Position numbers and translations under genes: made by a program
The notes under the pieces: model-generated
Told to the model about the DNA's origin: nothing
The model's input: the letters and a program-made list of their open reading frames with translations, nothing else
Database searches by the model: none
NCBI GenBank assembly: GCA_018340805.1
Contig: JACMZG010000008.1
Location: forward strand, 31,531,526-31,595,525
Length of the DNA: 64,000 nt
Origin: Microvelia longipes
Lineage: Eukaryota; Arthropoda; Insecta; Hemiptera; Veliidae
Direction: 5' to 3'
Shown: piece by piece, positions 25,985 through 37,875 of the stretch
Layout of the letters: each line of letters begins with the position of its first letter
Numbering within the stretch: the stretch's first letter is position 1

Positions 25985-26974
25985 AAAGTAATAGCTAACT
26001 CAGCGTTATAATACATCCTCCTCGTATACTCTTTGGTTGGTCTAAAACCGGTAAAGTGAATTTTTCATTCGTATCAAAAGGCAAAATGGCTAGCCCTATT
26101 CAAACAAACTTAATACAAAATCCTAGGTAAAAAACTGATTAAATTTCGGGGAAACTAATATATCACTATGTATCACTATATATCGACTAATATGTCACTA
26201 GTATCAAACTCAGTTTTGATACTTTGATACTATTTAATAAGGCGGAAAATCAAAGTGTAAACATTGTTGCAATTGTTTTAACATAGAATAATTATTTTTT
26301 AGCAAGTTTCCAATGGAAAAAATTCGCTGATATGATAGCGTCATGGCAGGAGTCGAACCTCGGAGCAGGACTAAACACCGTTTCAAAGGTCCCTAATAAC
26401 GAAAAATACGTTTCACGAACGGATAAATATTTTTAAGGCAAAATGTCTCAATCTATTCGAGTAGAATTTGAATTAAATTTACCTCTACCTAACCTGTTTT
26501 GTATAAGATTTGTATTAACAAAACATATTAAAAAATCTTAGGTAAAGAAAAACAGATCAGATTTCAGGGAAAAATAGTATTGAATCGGAGTTTTGATACT
26601 CATTGATAAGGCGGAGAATCAGAGTATAAACGTATTGTACAATATCACTAGTATGTAAGCTAATAAGAAGACAATGTTTTGTTATTATAATTATAATACA
26701 GGTATCGATTATAATTATTTTCTTCAATGTCTACACTAAAGCATTGTATAAACTAAGTAGAGAATCAAATGCGATTTGAGTCACACATGAAATGTAGTTC
26801 ACATTTTGCATACCAGGGAGTCGGCTTAAATTTTCCTATGGGCACATGCATTTTGTTTTACCCTTCTAGATGTAAACAAACTATTTATAGTACTCGACAA
26901 TTTTGTTTTATTGCGTTTCTTTTAATTTTAGATGTGAAATGATTATAATTTGTGTAAGAAATATATTTTTAAAA
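25985..26974. other. Intergenic, no gene seen
   Basis: It contains the tRNA-like repeat at 26.3 kb; otherwise nothing recognised. Confidence 0.5.
26338..26408 (-). repeat. tRNA-like repeat (possible SINE), minus strand
   Basis: The reverse complement contains GAGGTTCGACTCCTGCC, a good T-arm/B-box match. A diverged relative is at about 42,037-42,107. No complete cloverleaf could be formed by eye. Confidence 0.35.
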
Positions 26975-28770
26975 GGGGGAGAAAAAAATTAACATTCCGA
27001 CCTTATTTTTAGGGAGGAAAACCCGTATTACGGCCTGTTAGGGAAAATAAGTAATGGAACAAAAATCAGTGCGGAAAGTAATTTACTTTCCGCTCAACTG
27101 TTTGGCGCAATCGCTTAGGGTCATGTCAAATCAACACAAAAAAGTACATTTTTGGACTAAATGTCACCAATTGTAATATAACTAGGCTGACAGGTAGGCA
27201 CCATAGAAGAAAGAAAAAATCAAGATTTTTGGCTCATTTGGTGCAGCCATATTGCCACAGTAGGGTGGTGAATGTTCCAAAAAATGGGATTTTTCAAAAA
27301 ATTTTTTAATTACAAAAATGGCTGTATCTAAAATTCTGCGTGGGCTATGATTTTTATTTTGGTGGCGTTTGAAAACTTAAACTTGGCCCTTTCAAATAGA
27401 TTCTACATACTTTTGGAAAATTAGTTACAAGTGTTTATTAAATATAATAAACACTTGTAAGACAAACACAAGTAAATATAAAATAAAAATTCTAATTTCT
27501 CAAAAAGCCAATTTTTAAATTGTTTTTAAAAATCCTAAAAATCGTATTATTTGTACATAAATACAGTAGACATAAAAACGGCGACACTACTATCTTACCT
27601 TATCTTTATCTTACCTCATATAAAGAACGCAGTCTTGGGCCAGATATTACAATTTTATTACAGCCATTATTATAGCGAAGTAAAGAAAAATTACAACTTT
27701 AAACTTTAATAATTCAAAAGTAAACAAACAAATAGTTTCTTTTGTTTCTTCATATTATTTGTTTGGTCTAAAATAATTATGTTTGAAGGAGTAGTTTACG
27801 CAAAAATAAAAGACTCATCTTAATACGCAAATAGATAAAATATAATGAAAGTAATGTCTATATTATTACCTCATAAATGTTTTTATTGCTCGGATGGTAA
27901 TCTATAAAAAAATAGTGTTGTTTTAAAGTTAAAGAAAAATTCAAGTTGGCATTACTGTTAATTTGTTGAACTGAATGACTAAGCAAGCCAACCCCTGTAT
28001 TTTTATAATTTACCTGAGATACCTTTTTATTTTTACTCATTTTAGACCACGAGCCCAGGGGTGTTTTGTAATAAACAGTGTAATGGCTGGAAACCGGTCT
28101 CAATTTTTCGTAATTCCTTCCTGAACAAGGATCTGCAATTCTGCAGACTCGTATCGGATGGGTGTCCCAGGCAGAACGCACTTTAAGGGTCAAAGGTTCT
28201 GCCTGGGACACCCATCCGATACGAGTCGGCAGAATTGCAGTCCTTGTTCAGGAAGGTATTTACGAAAAAATTGTGACCGGTTCCAGCCATTACACTGTTT
28301 GTTAACTTGAGTGGTAAATTTGGACCTGTAAAGTGCGTTTCTGCCTGGCACGCCCATCCCATACGAGTCTGCAGAATTGCAGATCCTTGTTCAGAAGGTT
28401 TTACGAAAAATTGAGACCGGTTCCAGCCATTACACTTTTTATTACAAAACACCCCCTGGGCTCTTGGTCTATTTGTTGATGGGTAAATAACAATTTTGAG
28501 GGTTTCATGAATATTTAGTGTTATTAAAGTGAGTAAGTTGTTAACGATATTTTGTATACATTAATAATATGAATTAAATTTAATTTTTAAATATAAATCA
28601 AATAAAAGTTCTATTTGTTAAAATTTTCTCCCTTCTAGAGAAATATCTTGTTCGTATCACGGGAGGAAACAGTCATTACACCCCTCTTTATTTCCTCCAT
28701 CGGCTACACCTCAGCGTATAAATACAAGGGTTTGTTCAGCTAGCGTCTCAGACTCAACAAAAAAACCGTG
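26975..28770. mobile_element. Composite foldback element, copy 2
   Basis: It has the same outer modules as copy 1. One tRNA-like head (TGTTTGGCGCAATCGCTTA) is interrupted at about 27,118 by unrelated sequence beginning GGGTCATGTCAAATC, and similarity to copy 1 resumes near 27,660 (CATTATTATAGCG). Its right half carries a three-arm inverted repeat. Confidence 0.55.
28045..28470. repeat. Three-arm inverted repeat
   Basis: The left arm (about 28,045-28,188: CCCAGGGGTGTTTTGTAATA, ACCGGTCTCAATTTTTCG, TCGTATCGGATGGGTGTCCC) is followed by an inverted copy (28,196-28,310) and a second inverted copy (about 28,316-28,470). Pairing with the first is nearly perfect over about 60 bases. Open frames here are by-products. 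Confidence 0.7.
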
Positions 28771-29753
28771 TTTTTTGTTGAGTCCAACTCTGTTTTCTCT
28801 TTGGTACGTAAATAACTATCGTCACAATCCAATAGAGGTTAAAGATGATTCTATAAATACTAGGCTTGTTTAAATTACTTAAAAACGAGCGGCTAGTTAA
28901 AATTATTTTTGTGTGCCACTGCTTAAGTTTTAATATTTTTCCAAGTGATAAGAATATTTTCCCTTCGGATATCAATTTTTATTAATAATGTAAGAATAAT
29001 TAACCTAAAGTTTTCAATATAATTATAGTAACCGCAATTTTAAGTTACATTTAAGGCAATAAACTTTTGTCTTTATATTTTTCAAAATATTAAAAAAAAA
29101 CATGTGATTTACCTTAACGATTGCTTTCTCTTTCTTTACGAGAATGATTTTATCAATTATTTCACTTAATTTAATACAAAATTATAAGCTAGTGATGTAC
29201 ATACTAAGTACGCACGATTAAAAGTAAAAACTTATGTACAAGAGTCTAGCCCGCAAGCTGTCCACGGAAAAAAATATATTGTTTTTTGACCCAGGTTTAA
29301 TTAAATTTTTTGGAGTATTTAACTTTTAATGCGGTTTAATCTATTTAATTATTATATATATTAATTTAATATGTTAAGTAACTATATCCTAAAACAATAA
29401 TCAAAATTTATTCCACAAAAATATCAAAATAAGTAAATAAAATAAAAATAAAGAGGGCCCAAATTACCTTAAATAAATAAATAAAATATGGCTCCGGTTT
29501 ACACAAAATAATATTGTATACTTTTGCCAATAAAGAACTTGTTAAAAAAAGTACCTATATAAACACATTTGTTATGTTTATATAGCCACTCTAGTATTAA
29601 GTAAATGAGATACATGGAGCTCAAATGTATTAATTACTTAAACATGTTACAATTGGTTTGACCAATTAATTAATTAGATAAATAACCTAATTATGTACAT
29701 AAATTATTCATAAGTTTCATTTCGTTTATAATATAGTATATCATTGATACTAC
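28771..29753. other. Intergenic, AT-rich, nothing seen
   Basis: No exon, repeat family or structured motif was recognised. A short minus-strand open frame at 28,754-28,975 has no support. Confidence 0.5.
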
Positions 29754-30288
29754 TGAGTTTTGCAAAACATGATTAGTTGATACAATATAATTTAGCGAGA
29801 GACACACCTAGAAATGTAACAAGCAAAATGCAATGCTACATCTGGAACTGTTCCATCATTTGACATTCGTCAATCATTGATGGCTCGACATAATGTCATG
29901 TCCCACTCTTTTTCGTTACGGCTAACTCATCAGGGCACCGACAGAGCCTGAACTCACTCTGACCTTCAATTAATTCCGAATAATATAATGTGAAGTATTT
30001 TACCAGAGACAAGCGGTGCTCTCTTACCGCCATCATGCATGGCTATCAAAACATATATCATTTGATTACAACCGAGTTTTGCAAAACATGATAGTTGACA
30101 CAATATAACTGTGCGAGAGTTCTGGCTCCTGTCGGCGCCCTGATAAGTTAGACATAAAAAAATAGTGGACATGACATTATGTCGAGGCATCAATGATGAA
30201 GAATGTCGAATGGACGGAACCAGATGTAGCTTTGCATTTTGCTGTGTACATTTCCTAAGTTGTCTCTCGCACAATTATATTGTGTCAA
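29754..30288. mobile_element. Foldback element with a duplicated terminus
   Basis: The left arm (GTTGATACAATATAATTTAG, CGAGAGACACACC, CAAAATGCAATGCTACATCT, GACATAATGTCATGTCC) is inverted at the right (GTCTCTCGCACAATTATATT). The start module (GAGTTTTGCAAAACATGAT, then TAGTTGA-ACAATATAA) recurs internally at about 30,071-30,120. The open frame across it is an artefact. Confidence 0.6.
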
Positions 30289-30449
30289 ATATATAAAGTT
30301 AATCATAAATATAATGTACTTTTTTTAGTATTACAACTTCAAATGGAATAGAAACTTGGTAAAAAAGAACTCAAGAACATCATAGTAATTAATTTTATCA
30401 TTAAGAATAACTTATTCATTTCTGAGTCACTTTAAATTTATAATAAAAA

Positions 30450-30700
30450 TCGTATGCGGAGTACCACGAACCTCTTCCTCGGATTCACTACGCTCATCCT
30501 CTCTCTACTTCTGACTTGCTTTGCTCGTCCTCAAAATAAGATACACACAAATGTACTGTAGCACGTCTTCGGTCTCGCTTCTATCGTCCTCAGTAGTAAA
30601 GACGTTGGTTTATATATTATGTGGGCACCCATCGGCACTGAACTCGCTCGATGCTGATATTTCTTGCTCGAAACTTGGTATAGTTTTGTTTATTACACTT
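30450..30700 (-). mobile_element. 5S-like repeat family, 3' part, minus strand
   Basis: The reverse complement reads AGCATCGAGCGAGTTCAGTG and GATGGGTG (5S-like block), then two GACGAGC/GCGAG tail motifs. Translations in this stretch are artefacts. Confidence 0.55.
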
Positions 30701-30764
30701 ACTTGTACCAATTGGAACAAGTATGAGTTAAAATTAATTTTAACTTTATTGGATTATTTCTTGA

Positions 30765-31215
30765 TTTTGACTTTTCCTTATTTATGCCGTATGCGTATGG
30801 AAAAGTATTGTTTGCAAATATTCCGAAACAGGATTTCGCCTGAAATAATCCGTTTCAGTGTTTTTAAGACCACCTAGTAGTTTTTCTGTCTGTATGTGTG
30901 TGTCTATTATCACTGTATATTCTAGTGTTTATGATAGATGTTTGAAAGTTGGTAGAAAAATCAACATTTAAGTCAAATTTGGTATCAGAAAAAATTAATG
31001 ACGTCATTATTCGTCAATAATGACAATAATGCATTTTAAAAATATTAAAAATGCATAAACACGGAAAATGAATAGATCAAGTTAAATTTGTTAGGCATGT
31101 AGTCCTATGTAAGACCAAACATGCTCATTTCCAGCTAATTATTAGCATAGATACTTTCTAAGAAATTATAAATTATTGTATTGACTTAAAATTTGATACA
31201 AGTGTATAATAAACA
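30765..31215 (+). mobile_element. 5S-like repeat family, 5' part
   Basis: It begins ACTTTTCCTTATTTATGCCG and includes TGACGTCATTATTCGTCAATAA and AAGACCAAACATGCTC. It ends before the 5S-like block. A minus-strand fragment of the family lies just to the left, giving a head-to-head arrangement. Confidence 0.6.
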
Positions 31216-31424
31216 AGTATACAAGATTTAGATTTTCCCCGAGAGAGAGAGAAAAAAACAGTACTAACTACATAAGCTGCAAAAATATACTGAAATCCTT
31301 TTAGGATAAAAGAAGTCTTTGATGGTGCAATAAAAAATGACAATTATTTTTTGGGGAAACTTCTGACATGTTTACATTTAAACCGTATGATCTAAAATAT
31401 AGTACTATCTAAAGTAAAGTATAG

Positions 31425-31480
31425 ACGAATTATAATACTCCGTCTTTTATAGTTATAAAAGACGGAGTATTATAATTCGT
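31425..31480. repeat. Perfect 27-bp inverted repeat with 2-base loop
   Basis: The left arm starts ACGAATTATAATACTCCGTC and ends TTTTATA; loop GT; the right arm is its exact complement. Not tied to any other repeat seen here. Confidence 0.9.
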
Positions 31481-31605
31481 ATAGAGGCCTCATATTTATT
31501 TAGAAAAACAAAGTAGTGATACTTTTAATCAAAATATAGTTTTAGTATGTTATCTATAGATATAAATGAGGCACCCGATACATGATATTACAATATATTA
31601 ACGAT

Positions 31606-31650
31606 AGGTACCAGTTTGAGTGCCTGATTATACAGGCACTCTAGGTACCA
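31606..31650. repeat. Interrupted hairpin
   Basis: GGTACC plus GAGTGCCTG pairs with CAGGCACTC plus GGTACC around ATTATA, with a small internal loop. Confidence 0.6.
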
Positions 31651-31924
31651 GTATGAATTTAATCATACACATATTTTTTATGACAAATTTTTGAATTTAT
31701 CATTTACATGATTATCACAGAAAAAAATTTAAAATAGCTACTTAAATAGATCTTTCTATCTTGAAAGATTCAAATAAACAAAATATTTATGTATATAATT
31801 ATTAAATATTAATAAATTTAAATTAAAGTTAATAAATTACTAGTCAATAGAAATAGAATTAGAAGTTTAACCCATAATAAAAGTTTGATTATATAAAATA
31901 TTTAAACTAAAGCTGGGTCATAAC

Positions 31925-31982
31925 TACATATATACATATAAAATACATATAATATATAAATAGATATTATATATTATATATA

Positions 31983-32058
<76 letters not shown>

Positions 32059-32089
32059 TATATATTAATATCTATTTATATATATATAT

Positions 32090-32135
<46 letters not shown>

Positions 32136-32165
32136 ATTTATATTATTATATATTAAATATATTAA
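31925..32165. repeat. Compound TA microsatellite
   Basis: About 240 bp of (TA)n with palindromic AATAGATATTATATA-type interruptions, the longest such tract in the window. Confidence 0.95.
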
Positions 32166-32284
32166 TATTTTAATATCTCCGTGCACAGTTGCGGGCTAGA
32201 CTCTTTTCTTATCTTGTGTTATCAGTGTTGCCAATAAAATTAAGGACAAAATAAATCCTCATTACCATAGACATAGAGTATTTT

Positions 32285-32878
32285 ACTAGAGGGCCCTATT
32301 GGTTGAATTTTGAAACATCGAAAAAATAACATGTTCACCTTTGATTATCAATATTATCAAATTAACAGAACAAAATTACAGTCACTTATATAGTAGAACG
32401 CTGAAAAAGATAAATCAAAACACAAACAATTTTTAGAAAGCCAACAATTGATTCATTATAAACTTAACTCACTCTTAGAAGAGGTTTCTATGAGGTTACA
32501 CAGAGCCCCTGAGAGCCCCAGAATGATGTTTCAGGACTCTTAACGAATTGAGATAGGCTATGCTCCTCTAGTATACTATGTCTCTATGACCATAGAGATA
32601 TATACTAGAGCGGGCGTAGCCAATCTCAATACCTTGAAAGCCCTGAACATCGTATTGGGCTCTGTGTAACCTCATTGAAACCTCCTTCAAGAGTCAGTTA
32701 AGGATAAATAAATCTACTGTTTTCAGCTTCCCACACATAGTTTGTGTTCTGATTTTTTTTACATTCTTCTACATAAGTTACAGTAATTTTGTACTGACTA
32801 TTTAATTACATTTTTAGCGAAGGTGGTCAGGTTACTTTTTCAATGTTTCAAAATTCAACCAATAGGACCCCTCTAGTA
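32285..32878. mobile_element. Foldback element, about 600 bp, near-palindromic
   Basis: Two arms of nearly 300 bp are inverted around about 32,585: ACTAGAGGGCCCTATTGGTT at the left, its diverged complement ending CCTCTAGT at the right. Both arms carry the ACACAGAGCCC and GATAGGCTATGC motifs. No coding capacity. Confidence 0.65.
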
Positions 32879-32924
32879 ATAATATTTCCAGAAAGCTCAT
32901 GGCAGTTATTTCAATTTAGCAATA

Positions 32925-32935
32925 TGTATATATTA

Positions 32936-32985
<50 letters not shown>

Positions 32986-32990
32986 TAATA
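32925..32990. repeat. TA microsatellite
   Basis: (TA)n about 45 bp to the right of the foldback element at 32.3-32.9 kb. Confidence 0.9.
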
Positions 32991-33054
32991 TTATACCCAA
33001 TTATTTTGCAATCATCTCTATGTATGGAATGTTTAACTTAAAATGTTTAAATGT

Positions 33055-33255
33055 TTAATGTTCTTATTTTATTTATTAATTATTTTATTGGTTATTATCT
33101 TTATTATTTTATTTATTTATTATTTTATTTATTTATTTATTATTGTATTATTTATTATTTTATTCATTATTATTTATTATTTATTATTTCTTTATTATTT
33201 TTATTTATTTATATTTTTATTTATTTTATATTTATTTATTTATATAAATATTTAT
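33055..33255. repeat. (TTTA)n / (TTATTA)n simple repeat
   Basis: About 200 bp of TTTATTTATTATT-type sequence. The Phe/Ile/Tyr/Leu-rich open frames are by-products. Confidence 0.9.
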
Positions 33256-33805
33256 TTTTTTTAGTTATGGATTCTTTTCATTTTTAACTTTGTATTTTTA
33301 TTTTTGGACCTTTTATTTAGTGTGTTAAGATTAGGTTATTTATATTAAGTAATTTTGAAGTTATGATTGTTACTTGTTTAGGCACTGTAGATGGCATTAT
33401 AGCCGAAATCCGGCTCTGCTCAGAGTTAAAGTAAAGCTTTATTGGTGGAAAGACGAAGTTGGTGTTTTTAATATTGTTTAATTAGAGTTTACCTTAATAT
33501 TAATTAATTCAAAAACTGTGGCATACCCCAAAGAATTTGATACTAGTATCATTAAAGACCAGTAATTTTTCTTTGAGCTATCGTTTGGCATACATAAGTA
33601 CTATTAACGATTTATAATTAATAATAAGCTTACTGGTATACCAGAATCAGCTTTAATCCATTGTATGAGAAAAATATAGGGTTGGGAAAAATTACCGGAA
33701 TTACCAATTTTTTTACTATAGCTCTGTATGGACTGAGTAATCAGGCTAATGTATTTGAAATGTACCACCCTGTGTATATATATATATATATATATAATAT
33801 ATATA

Positions 33806-33864
<59 letters not shown>

Positions 33865-34377
33865 ATATATATACATACATACATGTACGTATGACTTTCA
33901 AACGGGCGATAAATGTCGGGGAAGTTCATTTATTGGCCTCGAAGGAGCTTCAGAGAGTTGAAGTGGGCGCAATGTGATTTTGATCATAAAAATATTTGCT
34001 AAATACATGGTTAAATCCTGTGTTACAAACAATAATACAAAAAACAAATCAGGGTATTGGATGTTTTCCTGGGAACTTCTTTATGGCAGTCCAAAGGTCC
34101 TGTAAAGCAGCCAGGTGTCGAAATCCCCTACTTTATAATAGGTAAGACAAAGTGCTTACTATGTTAATAAGCAGGGGATTTATATTTTAACAGTTACATA
34201 CTTACTCAATAATAAATTAAAATCATAACTTTTATTCATAAAATATGAAATTTTAATGTGCCCAAAATTTTGCTTTGGATGAATTTTAAATAGGAGAACA
34301 TGACAATTAAATAGTAAAAGTTAAAACAAATAACTATTAGTTCTTTTAATTTTACATTAATACAACGTTTAATGTTC
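33256..34377. other. Intergenic, 3' side of the Ser/Thr/Pro-rich gene
   Basis: Only the TA tract at 33.77-33.88 kb was recognised. Confidence 0.5.
33774..33882. repeat. TA microsatellite with ACAT end
   Basis: (TA)n ending in a short (ACAT)n run. Several Tyr-Ile open frames here are artefacts. Confidence 0.95.
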
Positions 34378-34383
34378 TTTATT
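34378..34383 (-). promoter_or_regulatory. Putative polyadenylation signal AATAAA (minus strand)
   Basis: On the minus strand this AATAAA lies about 215 bases after the stop of the Ser/Thr/Pro-rich gene. It is a reasonable 3' end, but a chance occurrence is possible given the base composition. Confidence 0.35.
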
Positions 34384-34598
34384 TGTATGTTAGCGCTAGC
34401 TATCAGGATATAGGAAAGTATTAATTTACAAATATATTCAGAATCTCGTTCAGTCTTTCATAGCATTATATAACTGCACCGTGAGATATTAAATTATATT
34501 GCAATACTGCATATTAGTATGACTCCGGCAGCTGCAAGTGGCAAGTGACTACAATTTATAACTGCGAAGAATAATAGTCTGTTCCAGTTGACTGCGAG

Positions 34599-36355
34599 CT
34601 AATAGTGTATATTTGTACGGAGGCCAAGTCCTGCTAGGTAAGTTTTATTTCCTGTAACATATCCATCCTTGATGATGCTATCTAAAGTTCCGCTAGAATT
34701 ATTCAAATTAACAGCTGCTATCTGGGATTTGTACTGGACCAATGTTTTCTCGTTAAAGTCAGGAAGCTTTAGTGAGATGCTTTTGTCTCTTCTTTGCTTT
34801 ATTTGTATAATTGAATTGTTCTTAAGAGACACGTTATCTGATGAATAGGCTAAAGAGGTTAAATCGTCTATGAAGTTTGGTCTGGCAGATTCCTCTAGAT
34901 CAATATTGGTTTTATTTTTCATTTTTCTTGGAATTTTTTGAACAACTGAAGGTTTCTTTGATGAAGAAGGAGGAGGGAGTATTGTTGTAGATCGACGAGA
35001 CGCTGCATAAACAGGTCTTTCTGTAGTAGAACGTCTAGCAGCACTTCTTATCGTTTGAATTGATGATGATCTTGATCTATCAGTAGGAAACCTTCTAGGA
35101 GCTAGAGATGACCAGGGTCTCTCCGTAGAGTAGCTCGTTGAGGAAACAGGAGTTAACGTTGTAAGCCTTCTCGATAATGGCGAAGCCCATGGGCTTTCAG
35201 AAGAATAACTTGTTGAAGAAGAAACTGGAGACTGAGTTGAAAACCTTCGTGAAGACGATGAAGATCGTGGTTTATATGTGGAATGATTTATTACCGGGGA
35301 AAGTGTTGTAACTGCAGACGAAAAAGCTAGCGGTAATGAACGAGATAAGGTTTGATACGATCCTTCAGTTGTAACCCTCGGTTCTACAGGATCTGGAGGA
35401 ACTATGGTCACATGTCTAGATCCAGTAGATTTTCGGGTATTACTAATAATATTGTTTGTTCTTGATGAGGATTCCTGAGGTAAATTGTTATGTTGGATAT
35501 TAGTTGAAAGAGCGTGACTATTAATATTAAATGTATTCTCTGGTATTCTTTTAGATGGATAATTTTTAGCTACAAAATTGAACCCATTAGTAAAATCATT
35601 TACTGGATTGGGCAATAAGGGGTCAAGAAGAGGACGACGAGTAGTTGCATCAATTGGACGAAAACTTATGTCATTAGGAGGTGAACTATAAACGGGTCTG
35701 ACGGTGGAGGATGAAGTAACTGCATAAATTGGTCTAGCAGTGGAAGGATTATAGGGTACTGGAGCTGCAGTGGAATAGACTCGACGATGGTGATTGACGA
35801 CTGGGGATCTACTTGACGAGTAAACACCATAATCTGAGGTCGATGGTACTCGAACAACTGGGACATGACTACTTGGTGGAATATGACTTGGATATGACTG
35901 TGGAGGTAGTGCAATCGGAATCGAGTCTCCTAGTGTGGGGAAATTTTTCGATTGAATTTCTGGGCTCCCAGGAGGAGGTACAAATGAAAAACTGCTGTAA
36001 AAATTTCCTCGCCCGTCTGAGGTCATGTGTGACTTGTGGTCATCAGCACTATAGGTGTAACTAAAGCCCAGGGGATCACCTCTAAGAGGAACTCTAGGTT
36101 CATATCCAGCAGGTAAGGAACCATATGACAAGTCATATGTTGTAGGACTTACTCCAAGCAAGCCTGGGTATTGGATGTCGGTATAAACTGGGTACCAAAG
36201 ACGATCGTTTCCTCCAAAAGTTGAAGAGCCATCGTTGAGTAAATTCTGTTCAGTGCTCACTACAGGATGATGCTGGGTTCCATATCTATAGTCTCGATCA
36301 AGACTCGACTGATAAGTATAAACTCCTCTCGATCTTGAAACAGGTCTCCGAGAAT
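34599..36355 (-). CDS. Unrecognised Ser/Thr/Pro-rich protein, last coding exon
   Basis: This is a minus-strand exon of 1,757 bases. It starts after acceptor TTTGTTTGTTTTAG (36,369-36,356) with two bases completing a codon and ends at TAG 34,601-34,599: about 584 residues. The first ~130 residues are Tyr/Gly/Pro-rich (segments such as DRDYRYG and GDPLGFSYTY). The middle is Ser/Thr/Pro/Arg-rich with degenerate copies of a unit near RRxxTxxPVSSxTSYSxExPW. The last ~100 residues look more ordered and charged, ending GLGLRTNIHY, with several N-x-S/T sites. There is no catalytic motif or family I can name. Low-complexity Ser/Thr/Pro composition is common in insect extracellular matrix, cuticle or mucin-like proteins, so secretion is a guess. 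The 5' part of the gene lies to the right. TTG-initiated readings into the intron are artefacts. Confidence 0.75.
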
Positions 36356-37875
36356 CTAAAACAAACAAAACTGTATGTATTTTATCTTTATTTATAAAAA
36401 TATTTAAATCAGCCTCATGACAGCTCTTGAAGAAAAACTAAAAAGTAGAAATTAACACAAATATTTTTCTTGCTTCCTCTTTTTGCATATTTTATCTACT
36501 AATTTCAATAAAAAGCATAGGAGATTCTAGGCGGGGGTTAGGAGAGCTTAAGCAACCCTCCCCCCTACCCTCTCTCTTATTTTGATTTGCCCCCCCCCCC
36601 CTGAACAAAAAATAAATATATATATGCTTTTATCTACTATAATTTAAATTAAAGTGTATTTAAAAAAAAAAAATTTAAATTAATAAATAAAATCGTAATA
36701 TTATATATGCAGAAAACGAGTTTATTTTTTTTTGGAGATAAATCACACCGTCATCAAGCCTAAGTAATTAAAATTGATCTGATTCTTAATGTAACTTAGA
36801 AGAATAACGTATAGTGACTCATTTTATTTTAAGGAAAATTAATTTATGTAAAATTTATTTGTAGTAAATGCAGAGAAAACACAAAGAACTTCATAGACAC
36901 GTTGACTCACGACCTTCCCACAATGTGAGTTCCGCTTTTAACTTATATATTAACGCTAATTTATCGCAGCTTTATTTATTTTATTAAAATAAAAGAAACT
37001 TGTGAAGTCTCATTTGTCAAGTATTAGAAGAATATTTGATGAGATAAAAATAAATAACTAAGACAAAGCTCATAAGGTCATTAAATGATCAGAACTTCAC
37101 AGTCTTAACGAATTAATATTCCTAAGTATTAGATACTTAGGAATATTAGTTTCTTTGTACAGAACGTACGAATCTAGTTTTCTCTCAGATATAATAAATG
37201 TACTTATAGTATACTTACGAAAAGTATAGCTTATAAGTAGTACTTAAACAATTTTTTTGATCTTTAAGATTCAAGTCTTCAAAGTTTCCAAAAATCATTT
37301 AGGAGAACTAGTATGGCTAGTTTTCTAGGGAAACATTTTATTTTCGCAAACTTAAGAGCATGCAATAAAACATTCAACTATAACATCTACACAATTGAAT
37401 GGCTTATTTTTATTTATTATAGTTTTAGTAAAAGCACTTAAAAGTGTAAGGGCTATGGCGGCTGATAGCAGAACTACTTTAAGGGGTAAAGATAACTGTC
37501 ATGCTTTTAGAATTAACTAAAATTGGCGATCTTTTATACTTCAAATAAGTAATCATATAACTCAAAGCTCATATAAGAACAGCTTGCGAAGTTCCTGTTA
37601 TGACTGATCCTTCAACTATTTCACGTACCTATTCGACTGCTCTCTTAGATAGTCTTACCGATTTACCTTCCTTATTTCAAGGCATTATAAGAGGGAAGGA
37701 TAGTTTTTTAACTTTGTGATGTAAAATGTCATTACTTTTATTTCTCTTGATAAGAGTAGGCGAGAGATGACATTGATGTAAATGATCTACGTGAATGAAT
37801 GCTACCCATTGTTTGCCATATGTAGACAAAATAATAAAAACATCTAACATCTGAATTAAGAATAACAGTACGAAC
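36356..37875 (-). other. Intron or upstream region of the Ser/Thr/Pro-rich gene
   Basis: It contains a C-homopolymer of about 14 bases near 36,588-36,601 and the hairpin at 37,115. No exon could be supported. Confidence 0.45.
37115..37147. repeat. Perfect 15-bp hairpin
   Basis: AATATTCCTAAGTAT, loop TAG, ATACTTAGGAATATT. Confidence 0.8.

Noticed and set aside
27858..28452. Two minus-strand open frames of 117 and 89 codons
   Set aside because: They are translations of the three-arm inverted repeat, repeating the same words in different frames.
29966..30274. Minus-strand 102-codon open frame
   Set aside because: It falls within the arms of a foldback element.
33043..33287. Hydrophobic small protein rich in Phe, Ile, Tyr and Leu
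   Set aside because: It is translation of a (TTTA)n-type simple repeat.
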